DNA of 64,000 nucleotides. Source: Undibacterium sp. YM2. GTDB taxonomy: Bacteria > Pseudomonadota > Gammaproteobacteria > Burkholderiales > Burkholderiaceae_D. A model generated the notes under the pieces. That model worked only from the letters and a program-made list of their open reading frames with translations, ran no database searches and was not told the origin of the DNA. This document shows positions 1 through 8,453 of the stretch, piece after piece. The position numbers were made by a program, and so were the translations under genes. Positions within the stretch are counted from its first letter, which is position 1; each line of letters begins with the position of its first letter. The stretch lies in the NCBI RefSeq assembly GCF_009937975.1, contig NZ_AP018441.1, positions 2,666,001 through 2,730,000 on the forward strand, read 5' to 3'.

Positions 1-684
1 AGCGTTGAAATCGGGACACGTTTGTCGGAAACGAATTTCCCGGACCGTAATGAGCAGGATATTGCCGACCTGGATAAGGCATATAAAGAGTCAGAGGTCT
101 TTCTCGATGCTGAATGGCGTTACAGCAGCAAGTCTGTTACCAGTGCGCATCTGGGGGTGATCAAACGCAAGTACGATGTGCTGACAGAACGCGACACCAA
201 TTTGTCGAATATTTTATTGCGTGGTACCTATCATTACTCACCAAAATTGCGCCTGGATTTGCAGTTGTGGGACCGGCCTTTTACCATTGTTGACCGCACT
301 GTCGTCTATGTGCTGAGCAAGGCATTACGCTTTGATGCACAGTGGAAGTATTCAGACAAATCGCAGATGAATTTCTCCACGCTTTTTCAAAATAGCGATA
401 ATGTATTGGTGCCGCGTCTTGCGACACTGGCCGATGGCACATCGCGCAAAGAGAAATTGATACGCGTCGGTTTGGGCGGCGCTTATGAATTTGAACGGGG
501 TTTCCGACTGGTGCTGGATAGTTTTTATGAAAAAGTCCAGCGTGAATCTGATGGCATAAATCTGAAGCAGGCCGTGATTAAATTAGGACTGGAATATACC
601 TATGAAAATTTGCCGGGGAGTAATTCGCGCATGGGTTTGAAGCGCTACCAGCACTCCTTGAGCGCCTCGGATAGTTTGCGTTGA
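1..684 (+). CDS. EpsL-like exopolysaccharide outer-membrane protein (5' end outside window)
   Basis: The reading frame is open from the first base, so only the C-terminal part (about 227 residues) is visible. The first in-frame start codon inside the window, a TTG, is unlikely to be the real one. The sequence alternates short amphipathic strands with aromatic ends (for example FLDAEWRYSS, LRLDLQLWDRPF, FDAQWKYSDK), as expected of an outer-membrane beta-barrel. It resembles the EpsL family linked to exosortase-B type exopolysaccharide loci, thought to act in polymer export. The polysaccharide deacetylase 2 bases downstream supports an exopolysaccharide operon whose main part lies upstream. The family call is from memory of the pattern; the barrel nature is more secure. 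Confidence 0.6.
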   Translation, partial: SVEIGTRLSETNFPDRNEQDIADLDKAYKESEVFLDAEWRYSSKSVTSAHLGVIKRKYDVLTERDTNLSNILLRGTYHYSPKLRLDLQLWDRPFTIVDRTVVYVLSKALRFDAQWKYSDKSQMNFSTLFQNSDNVLVPRLATLADGTSRKEKLIRVGLGGAYEFERGFRLVLDSFYEKVQRESDGINLKQAVIKLGLEYTYENLPGSNSRMGLKRYQHSLSASDSLR

Positions 685-686
685 TC

Positions 687-1418
687 ATGGGGCTAGCACA
701 AAGATTGAGCCGATTTGCGGCACGCCACACAGCAAATCGCTGGTTGCCACTCAATAAGGGCAGGGGAGTGGTCAGTTTCAGTTTTGACGATGTACCCGCC
801 AGTGCCTGTCATCAGGGAGCCATGCTGCTGGAGTTATACCAGGCACGCGGTACTTTCTATATCTGTGGCAGCCTGACCGATGGCGTTGAGCAAAACCAGC
901 CTTGTCATAGTGTGGAGGATTTGCGGCGCCTGGTAGAAAACGAGCATGAAGTTGGCTGCCATACCTATTCCCATACTAATTGCGCTAATGCTTCTTTAGA
1001 TTTTTTAGCGGCTGACTGGGAACGCAATCAGGCTTTTTTCAAGCAACACAATATCGCTAATCGCGGTTTTGCCTTTCCTTTTGGTGCCTATGACCTGGGT
1101 AGCAAGCTGGCAGCAGCCAAACGATTTTCATATAGCCGCATTACCGGCGGCGGCACCCAGACTGGTCGTGCCGACTTGTCTGCCTTGCGCGCACAAGCCC
1201 TGTACTCTGCGAACAATAATCAAGATGAGATCATTGCCCTGATCAAGCACACTGCTTCTGTAGGTGGCTGGTTGATTTTATACAGCCATGAAGTCAGTGA
1301 AACACCAGGGCCATGGGGGACAACTCCGGCTCTGTTGGAAACTGCACTGCAGATGGCGACGCAGGAGAGTTGTCAGATACTACCTGTTCATAAAGCCATA
1401 GATTTTTTTCTTTCCTGA
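687..1418 (+). CDS. Polysaccharide deacetylase (NodB-homology) family protein
   Basis: A 243-residue carbohydrate esterase 4 type protein. Near residue 30 the motif VVSFSFDDVPAS carries the catalytic and metal-binding Asp pair. EVGCHTYSHTN supplies the H-x3-H metal ligands, and FAFPFGAYD the following family motif. Such enzymes remove N- or O-acetyl groups from sugars during polysaccharide maturation. No signal peptide is obvious, so the active site may be cytoplasmic. The ATG two codons after an in-frame TTG is chosen because it follows the upstream stop directly and avoids overlap. There is no good ribosome site, so translational coupling to the EpsL-like gene is likely. The exact substrate cannot be read from the sequence. 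Confidence 0.85.
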   Translation: MGLAQRLSRFAARHTANRWLPLNKGRGVVSFSFDDVPASACHQGAMLLELYQARGTFYICGSLTDGVEQNQPCHSVEDLRRLVENEHEVGCHTYSHTNCANASLDFLAADWERNQAFFKQHNIANRGFAFPFGAYDLGSKLAAAKRFSYSRITGGGTQTGRADLSALRAQALYSANNNQDEIIALIKHTASVGGWLILYSHEVSETPGPWGTTPALLETALQMATQESCQILPVHKAIDFFLS

Positions 1419-1507
1419 CGCTGTGCATGGTTTTTTTCAATTCTGATTTGAGTAAGTTACAATCCTTGCAGTTTTAATCTTAATTTTTCAGGTAGCCGAC
1501 AACATCC

Positions 1508-3394
1508 ATGAGCCAACATAGCCAGTTTACCCTGCTGTCGCAGCGCCGTTTTGCCCCTTTCTTCTGGACGCAGTTTCTCGGCGCATTCAATGACAATGTG
1601 TTCAAGACAGCCTTGCTGACCATACTGACGTATGACGCCTTGTCCTGGACTGACATGAAAGTCGGGCTGCTCAATAACTTGATTCCTGGCTTATTCATTT
1701 TGCCCTTTGTACTGTTTTCTGCGACTTCAGGGCAATTGGCTGATAAATTTGAAAAAGGTCGCATGGCCCGCAATGTCAAACTACTCGAGATTGGCATCAT
1801 GCTGGTAGCGGCTGTCGGCTGGCAGACGCATAATCTGTGGCTCCTGATTGCGGCTGTTTGCGGCATGGGGATACATTCCACTTTGTTTGGCCCGGTCAAA
1901 TACGCCTATTTGCCTCAGCATCTGAAGACCGACGAGCTGGTTGGTGGCAATGGCCTGATAGAAATGGGTACTTTTGTCGGTATTCTGCTCGGAGAAATCC
2001 TCGGTGCCATGCTGGTGGTGCGTAAACCCTGGGGGACTGAGCTGGTGGCTGGCGGTGCGATAGTCGTCGCCATCATGGGCTACCTGACGGCTTTGCGTAT
2101 TCCCGATTCGCCTGCGCCTGCGCCAGAATTGAAAATCAACTGGAACCCGGCCACTGAAACCATCAGGAATATCAGTTTCAGCAAACAAAATCGTCCTGTA
2201 TTTTTGTCTTTGCTGGGTAACTCCTGGTTCTGGTTCTATGGTGCTATCGTACTGGCGCAGTTTCCTCAGTATGCCAAGGATTATCTGCATGGCGATCACA
2301 GTGTCTTTGTGCTTTTACTGACGATTTTCTCCTTTGGCATAGGTGCTGGTTCTTTGTTGTGTGAAAAACTGTCTGGTCATAAGGTGGAGATTGGTCTGGT
2401 GCCGTTTGGTGCCATAGGTTTGTCGGTATTTGGTTTTGATTTGTATTTATCCAGTCTGAGCTATACCAATGTGGCAACTGTCGGTGCAATGGAATTCATC
2501 AAGCAGGCTGGCAGTTTGCACATTCTGTTCGATATCACGATGATAGGTATTTTTGGCGGCTTATACATCGTGCCTTTGTTTGCCTTGATACAGACACGCT
2601 GCGATCCAAAGCATTTGTCGCGCACAATAGCAGGCATGAACATCCTGAACGCTTTGTTCATGGTGGTCGCCTCCTTGTCGGCAGTAGCCATGCTGGAAAA
2701 AGGCTTTACGATACCGCAAATCTTCATGGCAACCGCCATCCTGAATGCCATCGTGGCGATCTATATCTTTAGTCTGGTGCCAGAATTCCTGATGCGCTTT
2801 ATTGCCTGGCTGTTGATACACACTATCTACAAGGTCAAAACTATCAACACTGAACGGATACCCGATGAAGGTGCGGGCATCCTCGTCTGTAATCATGTCA
2901 GCTACATGGATGCCATCGTCATCATGGCGTCGAGCCCGAGGCCGGTACGCTTTGTCATGGATCACCGGATATTTAAAATACCTTTCCTGTCCTGGGTATT
3001 CCGTACTGCCAAGGCCATCCCGATTGCGCCGGCTAAAGAAGACCCGTGGTTGATGGAGAAATCATTTATCGACGTAGCCCAGGCTTTGCATGAAGGTGAT
3101 CTGGTCTGCATTTTCCCGGAGGGTAAATTGACCGCCACAGGTGAGTTGAATGAATTCAAAGGCGGGATTATGAAAATACTGGAACGTAGTCCCGTTCCGG
3201 TTTATCCACTGGCTTTGCGTGGGCTATGGGGCAGTGTATTTTCAAGGGATAAAAGCAATTCATTCGGACGCGCATTCCGTCGCGGACCATTTTCCAAACT
3301 GGAACTGGTCGTGGGCGACGTTATGCAGCCTCAGGATGTGACGCCTCAGGCGTTGCAGGAAAAGGTCAGTGAGTTGCGCGGGGAATGGAAATAA
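1508..3394 (+). CDS. MFS transporter fused to 1-acylglycerol-3-phosphate acyltransferase (LplT-PlsC type)
   Basis: A 628-residue fusion. Residues about 1-425 form a 12-helix major-facilitator carrier of the lysophospholipid transporter LplT type, beginning with the typical FAPFFWTQFLGAFNDN-like segment. Residues about 430-628 form a PlsC acyltransferase domain with the catalytic H-x4-D in NHVSYMDA and the substrate motif FPEGKLTATGE. The likely role is flipping lysophospholipid across the inner membrane and re-acylating it on the cytoplasmic side. The third module of some relatives, an acyl-ACP synthetase, is absent, so the acyl donor must come from elsewhere. The gene stands alone and ends at a strong hairpin terminator. 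Confidence 0.9.
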   Translation: MSQHSQFTLLSQRRFAPFFWTQFLGAFNDNVFKTALLTILTYDALSWTDMKVGLLNNLIPGLFILPFVLFSATSGQLADKFEKGRMARNVKLLEIGIMLVAAVGWQTHNLWLLIAAVCGMGIHSTLFGPVKYAYLPQHLKTDELVGGNGLIEMGTFVGILLGEILGAMLVVRKPWGTELVAGGAIVVAIMGYLTALRIPDSPAPAPELKINWNPATETIRNISFSKQNRPVFLSLLGNSWFWFYGAIVLAQFPQYAKDYLHGDHSVFVLLLTIFSFGIGAGSLLCEKLSGHKVEIGLVPFGAIGLSVFGFDLYLSSLSYTNVATVGAMEFIKQAGSLHILFDITMIGIFGGLYIVPLFALIQTRCDPKHLSRTIAGMNILNALFMVVASLSAVAMLEKGFTIPQIFMATAILNAIVAIYIFSLVPEFLMRFIAWLLIHTIYKVKTINTERIPDEGAGILVCNHVSYMDAIVIMASSPRPVRFVMDHRIFKIPFLSWVFRTAKAIPIAPAKEDPWLMEKSFIDVAQALHEGDLVCIFPEGKLTATGELNEFKGGIMKILERSPVPVYPLALRGLWGSVFSRDKSNSFGRAFRRGPFSKLELVVGDVMQPQDVTPQALQEKVSELRGEWK

Positions 3395-3448
3395 AGTGCT
3401 CTGCTCAGTTTGACAAAGCCACCCACAGCTGGAATATGACAGAAAATT

Positions 3449-3475
3449 TTGGCACCTTAGGGTGCCAATTTTTTT
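3449..3475 (+). terminator. Rho-independent terminator of the MFS-PlsC gene
   Basis: An 8-bp perfect stem TTGGCACC/GGTGCCAA with a TTAG loop is followed directly by seven T residues. It lies about 55 bases after the MFS-PlsC stop codon, in the expected position and orientation. Confidence 0.9.
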
Positions 3476-3553
3476 GTGGTGAAATAATTTTCAATTTCTC
3501 CAATGATTTGTAAGCCGATTTACAACAAATTATTTATATAATATTCAATTCGC

Positions 3554-3582
3554 TTGACATACCTTGGTAAGGAATTAATACT
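3554..3582 (+). promoter_or_regulatory. Candidate sigma-70 promoter for the GG-leader peptide gene
   Basis: A perfect TTGACA -35 hexamer is followed after 16 bases by TAATAC, a fair -10 element. The surrounding 150 bases are very AT-rich. It would start a transcript with a leader of roughly 170 bases carrying the nested hairpin described separately. Confidence 0.45.
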
Positions 3583-3669
3583 TAATACGCAATTTAACAT
3601 TTTTTATAAAAGTTAGCTTGTACTGTGTAATTAGTCTGCTTGATAGTTCTTTCAGGGAATGACGACTAC

Positions 3670-3716
3670 ACATGGTTGTGATGCACTTGTTTGGTGCATG
3701 GGATCGCAGACCATGT
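3670..3716 (+). promoter_or_regulatory. Nested hairpin in the leader of the GG-peptide gene
   Basis: An outer pair ACATGGT (first 7 bases) and ACCATGT (last 7 bases) encloses an inner stem ATGCAC/GTGCAT with the 7-base loop TTGTTTG. The structure ends 43 bases before the peptide start codon. It could affect translation or stability of the peptide mRNA; this is inference. Confidence 0.4.
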
Positions 3717-3759
3717 ACCTAAGCACATAAAATCTGCGCAATCATAGGAAATTTTGATA

Positions 3760-3957
3760 ATGAATATCCAAGCTGAAAAAAATCAAGCGAAGGCTGATGT
3801 TATGGGAATGAAGATTGCACGCGAATTGAGTGAGCAGGAAATATTGATGGTTTCTGGTGGTGATAATAGTGATGGCGGACAAAACCACGATCCAAGTGCA
3901 GGTGAGGAACCACCTCCAGGTTATGTTCCTTATCCATGGGAGTTGCCTAAACCTTAA
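3760..3957 (+). CDS. Orphan double-glycine leader peptide (bacteriocin/signal-like precursor)
   Basis: A 65-residue peptide too small for most gene callers. Residues 18-34 read KIARELSEQEILMVSGG, the classic double-glycine leader pattern (LS-x-x-E-hydrophobic-x-x-V-x-GG) recognised by C39-peptidase ABC exporters. Cleavage after Gly34 would release a 31-residue acidic, Pro-rich peptide with 8 Pro, no Cys, and a Trp/Tyr-containing end (GYVPYPWELPKP). A second GG sits at residues 39-40. The start is the ATG preceded by AGGAA at 9-base spacing, not the in-frame TTG two codons earlier. No exporter, modification enzyme or immunity gene is visible within the window. The absence of Cys and scarcity of Ser/Thr in the core argue against a lanthipeptide. 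Mature function is unknown. Confidence 0.7.
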   Translation: MNIQAEKNQAKADVMGMKIARELSEQEILMVSGGDNSDGGQNHDPSAGEEPPPGYVPYPWELPKP

Positions 3958-4000
3958 TGGTTTCGTTATGGGTTCTACTCGAGTGAATTCATGAGCAGCT

Positions 4001-4034
4001 AAAAAAATGGCACCCAAATTTGGGTGCCATTTTC
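4001..4034 (-). terminator. Bidirectional terminator between the GG-peptide gene and phoH
   Basis: A perfect 13-bp stem AAAATGGCACCCA/TGGGTGCCATTTT surrounds an AATT centre, so the whole element is a 30-base palindrome. On the minus strand it is followed by seven T residues, which makes it chiefly the phoH terminator. On the plus strand the T-run is only four, so it may also stop the peptide transcript, but less strongly. Confidence 0.85.
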
Positions 4035-4057
4035 AATTGCCGCCAGCTATTTATTGA

Positions 4058-5773
4058 TTACAAAATTTCGCTCGCGTGATCTGCCAGACGTGAACGCTCA
4101 CCGCGAGCCAGTGTCACATGGCCGCTATGCGCCCAGCCCTTGAATCTATCTACGACATAAGTCAAACCGCTGGAACCTTCAGTCAGGTATGGCGTATCGA
4201 TCTGGGCAATATTACCCAGGCAGATGATCTTAGTGCCGGGGCCTGCGCGTGTTACCAAGGTCTTGACCTGTTTGGGTGTCAAGTTCTGCGCTTCGTCGAT
4301 GATGAGGAATTTATTGACGAAAGTACGGCCACGCATGAAGTTCAGGGACTTGATCTTGATCTTCGAACGTATCAAATCCTGAGTGGCAGCACGACCCCAG
4401 TCACCGGCGTCATTATCAGACTTGTTGAGCACTTCCAGATTGTCGTCAAAAGCGCCCATCCATGGCGACATTTTTTCTTCCTCTGTACCTGGCAGGAAAC
4501 CTATGTCTTCACCTACAGGCACAGTAACGCGCGTGACGATGATTTCATTATAGGTTTTGGTTTCCAGCACTTGTGCCAGACCTGCAGCCAAAGCGAGCAA
4601 GGTCTTGCCTGTACCAGCCTGACCCAGCAGGGTAACGAAATCGCATTCCGGGTCCATCAAGAGATTCAAGGCAAAGTTTTGTTCGCGGTTACGTGAGGTG
4701 ATGCCCCAGACACTATGCTTGACATGGCCATAGTCACGCAAGGTTTGCAGTACCGCAGTCTTGCCATTGATCTGCCTGACCTGGCCATAGAAAGATGCTT
4801 CACCATTCTTGGGCTCCAGATACACAAACTGATTCACCAGCAGGGATGGGATGACAGGGCCGGTAATGCGGTAAAAAGTTGTGCTCAGGCCATTGCGGTT
4901 TTCTTGCCAGGTTTCTATACCCTTGCCATGCTTGTTCCAGAAGTCATCAGGCAACTGCACGATGCCGGAATACAGCAGATCAGAATCTTCCAATACATGG
5001 TCATTGAAGTAATCTTCGGCAGGCAAGCCCATGGCGCGCGCCTTGATGCGCATGTTGATGTCTTTTGACACCAGTACCACAGGGCGGCCCGGCATTTCTG
5101 TTTCCAGCGCACGGACTACACCAAGTATCTGGTTATCTGCCTTACCTTTAGGCAGGCCAACTGGCAAGTCGGCACTTTGCAGCTTGGTCTGGAAGTACAG
5201 ATGACCCTTGGCATCCTTGTTGCCCAGTTTGGACAGCAAGATGCCTTTTTCTATATCGTGATGATCGATATCACCTACCAGGGCATCCAGCGAGCGTGAT
5301 ACCTGACGCGCATTGCGGGCGACCTCGGACATGCCTTTTTTATGATCATCCAGTTCTTCCAGCGTGATCATAGGGAGATATACATCATGCTCTTCAAAAC
5401 GGAATAGCGATGATGGATCATGCATGAGGACGTTGGTGTCCAGTACAAACAATTTGGTCGTGCCAGATTTATCCGCAGCACGGCTGGTACCTGACTTGAC
5501 CCGGCTGTCATGGGTTTTGGCCTTGCTGGCAGCAACGACAGGCAAGCTTTTGGCGATGGCTGCCGGTACCGGTTTCTCTGCAACAGGTTTGCTCACAACA
5601 GCGGGAACCGTTGCGATTTTCTTTCTTTGTGGTGCCGGGGCGACATCAATAGCTTTGATTTTCTCTGGCGTTGCGGATTTTATTGTTTTGGCTGGTTTGC
5701 CTTTTTCTGCCTTCGGATAATCCTTGGGTGAAAGCAGTGCTGCTGGCTTGGTCGGCATTTTTGGCAATGGCAT
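4058..5773 (-). CDS. PhoH family protein with N-terminal PIN domain
   Basis: A 571-residue PIN-PhoH protein (YlaK type). After about 105 low-complexity Lys/Ala/Pro-rich residues, a PIN nuclease domain starts with LFVLDTNVLMHDP, whose Asp is a metal ligand. The C-terminal PhoH ATPase domain carries Walker A GQAGTGKT near residue 385 and Walker B FLIIDEAQNL near 490. PhoH proteins are ATPases linked to RNA metabolism; fusion to a PIN domain suggests an RNA helicase-nuclease, which is inference. The ATG preceded by GAGG is chosen over an upstream in-frame TTG. It follows bcp on the same strand with a possible hairpin between, so it is probably transcribed separately. Confidence 0.92.
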   Translation of the reverse strand: MPLPKMPTKPAALLSPKDYPKAEKGKPAKTIKSATPEKIKAIDVAPAPQRKKIATVPAVVSKPVAEKPVPAAIAKSLPVVAASKAKTHDSRVKSGTSRAADKSGTTKLFVLDTNVLMHDPSSLFRFEEHDVYLPMITLEELDDHKKGMSEVARNARQVSRSLDALVGDIDHHDIEKGILLSKLGNKDAKGHLYFQTKLQSADLPVGLPKGKADNQILGVVRALETEMPGRPVVLVSKDINMRIKARAMGLPAEDYFNDHVLEDSDLLYSGIVQLPDDFWNKHGKGIETWQENRNGLSTTFYRITGPVIPSLLVNQFVYLEPKNGEASFYGQVRQINGKTAVLQTLRDYGHVKHSVWGITSRNREQNFALNLLMDPECDFVTLLGQAGTGKTLLALAAGLAQVLETKTYNEIIVTRVTVPVGEDIGFLPGTEEEKMSPWMGAFDDNLEVLNKSDNDAGDWGRAATQDLIRSKIKIKSLNFMRGRTFVNKFLIIDEAQNLTPKQVKTLVTRAGPGTKIICLGNIAQIDTPYLTEGSSGLTYVVDRFKGWAHSGHVTLARGERSRLADHASEIL

Positions 5774-5807
5774 GAAAACCTCAATCAAAAAGTGAGAGCT
5801 GAAAAGT

Positions 5808-5864
5808 TAAAAGCCGCTGAGGACATACCAACATCGCTGCTGGCACTGTCTTTCGCGGCTTTTA
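5808..5864 (-). terminator. Possible terminator between bcp and phoH
   Basis: Ten-base complementary arms TAAAAGCCGC and GCGGCTTTTA are separated by a long loop of 37 bases. On the minus strand the second arm ends in a short T-run. The long loop makes it a weak or partial terminator at the end of the arn-bcp transcript. Confidence 0.35.
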
Positions 5865-5889
5865 TCAAGAGTAATTCTGGAGAGTTCAA

Positions 5890-6372
5890 TTAAGTTTGGG
5901 CGCTCACAAATTCGAGTACTTCATCTACGTGTCCTGCTACTTTGACTCCACGCCATTCTTTCACTAATTTACCGTTGCCGTCAATCACAAATGTGCTGCG
6001 CTCGATGCCACGTACCTGTTTGCCATACATGTTCTTCATTTTCATCACGTTGAACAACAGACACAGGGTTTCATCAGGATCAGAAATCAACTCGAAAGGC
6101 AGACCTAACTTGCTCTTAAAGCCTTCGTGAGAGCGCAGACTGTCACGGCTGATACCAAAAACGACAGCATTGGCTAGCTGAAATTGTGGGTGGAGATCAC
6201 GGAAGGCGATACTTTCCGTAGTACAGCCTGGGGTGTTGTCTTTTGGGTAAAAATAAATAATGATATTTTTACCAATGTAGTTACTTAATTGAAACGCTTT
6301 GTCGCCAGTCATGGCAGCGGAAAATTCAGGTACCTGGCATTGCAGTGCAGAAGGGGTCTCAGCCACTTTCAT
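5890..6372 (-). CDS. bcp: Thioredoxin-dependent thiol peroxidase (peroxiredoxin, Bcp/PrxQ)
   Basis: A 160-residue peroxiredoxin of the PrxQ class that reduces hydrogen and organic peroxides with electrons from thioredoxin. The peroxidatic Cys is in FYPKDNTPGCTTES near residue 50. The usual second Cys five residues later is absent (Ser), so resolution would be by another Cys or by an external thiol, as in 1-Cys PrxQ members. The CLLFNVMK segment near residue 105 holds another Cys. The start ATG has AAGGAG at good spacing. It lies 36 bases after arnD on the same strand and may be the last gene of that operon. Confidence 0.93.
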   Translation of the reverse strand: MKVAETPSALQCQVPEFSAAMTGDKAFQLSNYIGKNIIIYFYPKDNTPGCTTESIAFRDLHPQFQLANAVVFGISRDSLRSHEGFKSKLGLPFELISDPDETLCLLFNVMKMKNMYGKQVRGIERSTFVIDGNGKLVKEWRGVKVAGHVDEVLEFVSAQT

Positions 6373-6408
6373 CTCCTTGGTTAGGGGTGGAGAAATGTTG
6401 CTGACTGA

Positions 6409-7344
6409 CTAGATCAGGGCGACCAGCTCTCCGGAACGGCCTGGCAAGCCCGCCCATGATAATGGACGTGTCGGTAAATCCTCATTTTTGATGGATTCAT
6501 AATAATCCGCCATGGAAATGCAACGATAACCTTGCTTGCGCCAGCCTGTCAGCAATTCCTCGAATATGGGGGCGAGTTTCTGTCCTTCAAGCTCTGCATG
6601 TAAGGTAAATACATGATCTTTTGGAATTGCTGTCAGTCCCAGTATATTCGCAGCGATATTTGACTCGCTAATGACATTGCCTGCAATGTCGCGTCCCAGC
6701 AACTCGTCGAGAGTAGGCAGGGTTGTTGGCATCTGTATACAGGACATAACATTGGCACCCACTTGCAGGCGGTAAGGGCCAGCCTTCGGATCGCTGAGAC
6801 CGCCATCTTCATTGAGCATGGCGCGCCCATCGGAAGCGTATTGCATGCCGAACTGGTCAAGCTGGGCAAAAGCGTGATCATTCATTTGCCAGCCAGCCGC
6901 ACCATGGGTTTTTGGCGTCGCACCAAAAATCTGCTGGAAGCGCTGGTGGGCTTGCTCCATCTGCTTACGAGTCCAACTCAGGTCACGCACCCGCACATTG
7001 TCTTGCCAGACTACATGGTCCCAGGTATGAATGCCACACTCAAAACCAGCATCACGTACTGCCTGCATTTCGGTCGTGCAACTACCTATATCCGGGGCAG
7101 GCAGGAACACGCCATACATCAGGGTCTTGAAACCATAGTGTTCCAGAACCGAGGTGCGTGACACTTTTTGGAAAAAACCAGGACGGAATGCCCTGCGCAA
7201 GGCCCAGCCAGTGTGGTCCTTGCCCAAGGAAAACAGGAAAGTTGCGCCTGCATTATGCTTCTTGAGAATGCGCACCAGATTAGGTACGCCTTCTTTAGTG
7301 CCGCGATAGGTATCGACGTCGATCTTGAGAACGATGGTAGGCAT
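6409..7344 (-). CDS. arnD: 4-deoxy-4-formamido-L-arabinose-phosphoundecaprenol deformylase ArnD
   Basis: A 311-residue NodB-fold deacetylase of the ArnD family. It removes the formyl group from undecaprenyl-phosphate-bound 4-formamido-arabinose, making the lipid carrier ready for transfer to lipid A. The start TIVLKIDVDTYRGTKEGVP contains the metal-binding Asp pair, and GIHTWDHVVWQ supplies the H-x3-H-like ligands. The length matches the family. It is the last arn gene, 11 bases after the UDP-glucuronate decarboxylase, in the order B-C-A(formyl)-A(decarboxylase)-D. Confidence 0.95.
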   Translation of the reverse strand: MPTIVLKIDVDTYRGTKEGVPNLVRILKKHNAGATFLFSLGKDHTGWALRRAFRPGFFQKVSRTSVLEHYGFKTLMYGVFLPAPDIGSCTTEMQAVRDAGFECGIHTWDHVVWQDNVRVRDLSWTRKQMEQAHQRFQQIFGATPKTHGAAGWQMNDHAFAQLDQFGMQYASDGRAMLNEDGGLSDPKAGPYRLQVGANVMSCIQMPTTLPTLDELLGRDIAGNVISESNIAANILGLTAIPKDHVFTLHAELEGQKLAPIFEELLTGWRKQGYRCISMADYYESIKNEDLPTRPLSWAGLPGRSGELVALI

Positions 7345-7355
7345 GTAATCCAGTA

Positions 7356-8396
7356 TTAATCCATCAAGGCGCGTGCTTCCGCTACTTGGCTTCGGTAAGC
7401 GTCGAAAATATTGCGCATGGTGTCTGGCATGGTCGTTACCGGCTTCCAGCCCAGTTCTTCGCAGGTGTTGGTAATTTTTGGAACGCGGTTTTGCACGTCC
7501 TGATAACCTTTACCATAGTAGGCTGCAGAAGTGGTTTCTGTCAGCTCTACTTTTTTGGCTGTCTCAGCATACTCTGGATATTCAGCAGCCAGATCCAGCA
7601 TCATGTGTGCCAGCTCGCGGATGGAGAAATTATTGGATGGATTACCGATGTTATAGATCTTGCCGCTGGCTACGCCGTTTTTGTTATCAATAATACGCAT
7701 CAAGGCGTCGATACCGTCGTCGATATAGGTGAATGCACGTTTCTGCGCGCCGCCATCGACCAGGGAAATATTTTCACCACGAACGATATGGCCAAAGAAT
7801 TGCGTCACGACGCGTGAGCTGCCTTCTTTTGGTGTGTGGATGTTGTCCAGGCCAGCGCCGATCCAGTTAAATGGGCGGAACAGGGTGAAGTTCAGGCCTT
7901 CCATGCCATAACCCCAGATCACGCGGTCCATCAACTGCTTGGCGCAGGAATAAATCCAGCGTGGTTTATTGATAGGGCCGCAAATCAGTTCAGATTCTTC
8001 TGGATCAAACTCTTCATCATGGCACATGCCATACACTTCAGAAGTGGATGGGAATACCAGGTGCTTGCCGTATTTTGCGGCAGAACGGACGATAGGCAGA
8101 TTGGCTTCAAAATCGAGCTCAAATACGCGCAAAGGTTGTTTTACGTATGTGGAAGGTGTAGCGATCGCCACCAGGGGCAGGATGACATCGCACTTCTTGA
8201 CATGGTATTCCACCCATTCTTTATTGATGGTGATGTCGCCTTCAAAGAAATGCATGCGCGGGTGATTGAGCAAGTCGCCCAGACGCTCGGTTTGCATGTC
8301 CATGCCATACACTTCCCAGTCTGTGGTTTCGAGGATGCGCTTGGACAAATGGTGGCCGATAAAACCGTTCACGCCGAGTATGAGGACTTTTTTCAT
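7356..8396 (-). CDS. arnA: UDP-glucuronate decarboxylase (ArnA C-terminal domain as a separate protein)
   Basis: A 346-residue extended short-chain dehydrogenase starting with the NAD-binding motif KVLILGVNGFIGHHL. It carries the active-site Tyr/Lys pair in WIYSCAKQLMDR and the arginine-rich decarboxylase signature FRPFNWIGAG. It oxidises and decarboxylates UDP-glucuronate to UDP-4-keto-pentose, the first dedicated step of 4-amino-4-deoxy-L-arabinose synthesis. In enteric bacteria this domain is fused to a formyltransferase in ArnA. Here the formyltransferase is an independent gene just upstream. The neighbouring arn genes make this role much more likely than a general UDP-xylose synthase. 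Confidence 0.93.
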   Translation of the reverse strand: MKKVLILGVNGFIGHHLSKRILETTDWEVYGMDMQTERLGDLLNHPRMHFFEGDITINKEWVEYHVKKCDVILPLVAIATPSTYVKQPLRVFELDFEANLPIVRSAAKYGKHLVFPSTSEVYGMCHDEEFDPEESELICGPINKPRWIYSCAKQLMDRVIWGYGMEGLNFTLFRPFNWIGAGLDNIHTPKEGSSRVVTQFFGHIVRGENISLVDGGAQKRAFTYIDDGIDALMRIIDNKNGVASGKIYNIGNPSNNFSIRELAHMMLDLAAEYPEYAETAKKVELTETTSAAYYGKGYQDVQNRVPKITNTCEELGWKPVTTMPDTMRNIFDAYRSQVAEARALMD

Positions 8397-8453
8397 AATG
8401 AATTCTTTTTAAAGTAAATGTTGATTGCTAGTTCAGATGCGCAAAACAGAGGC

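Noticed and set aside
5808..5864. A riboswitch or structured leader before phoH.
   Set aside because: Only one long-loop complementary pair is visible; a weak terminator of the upstream transcript explains it more simply.
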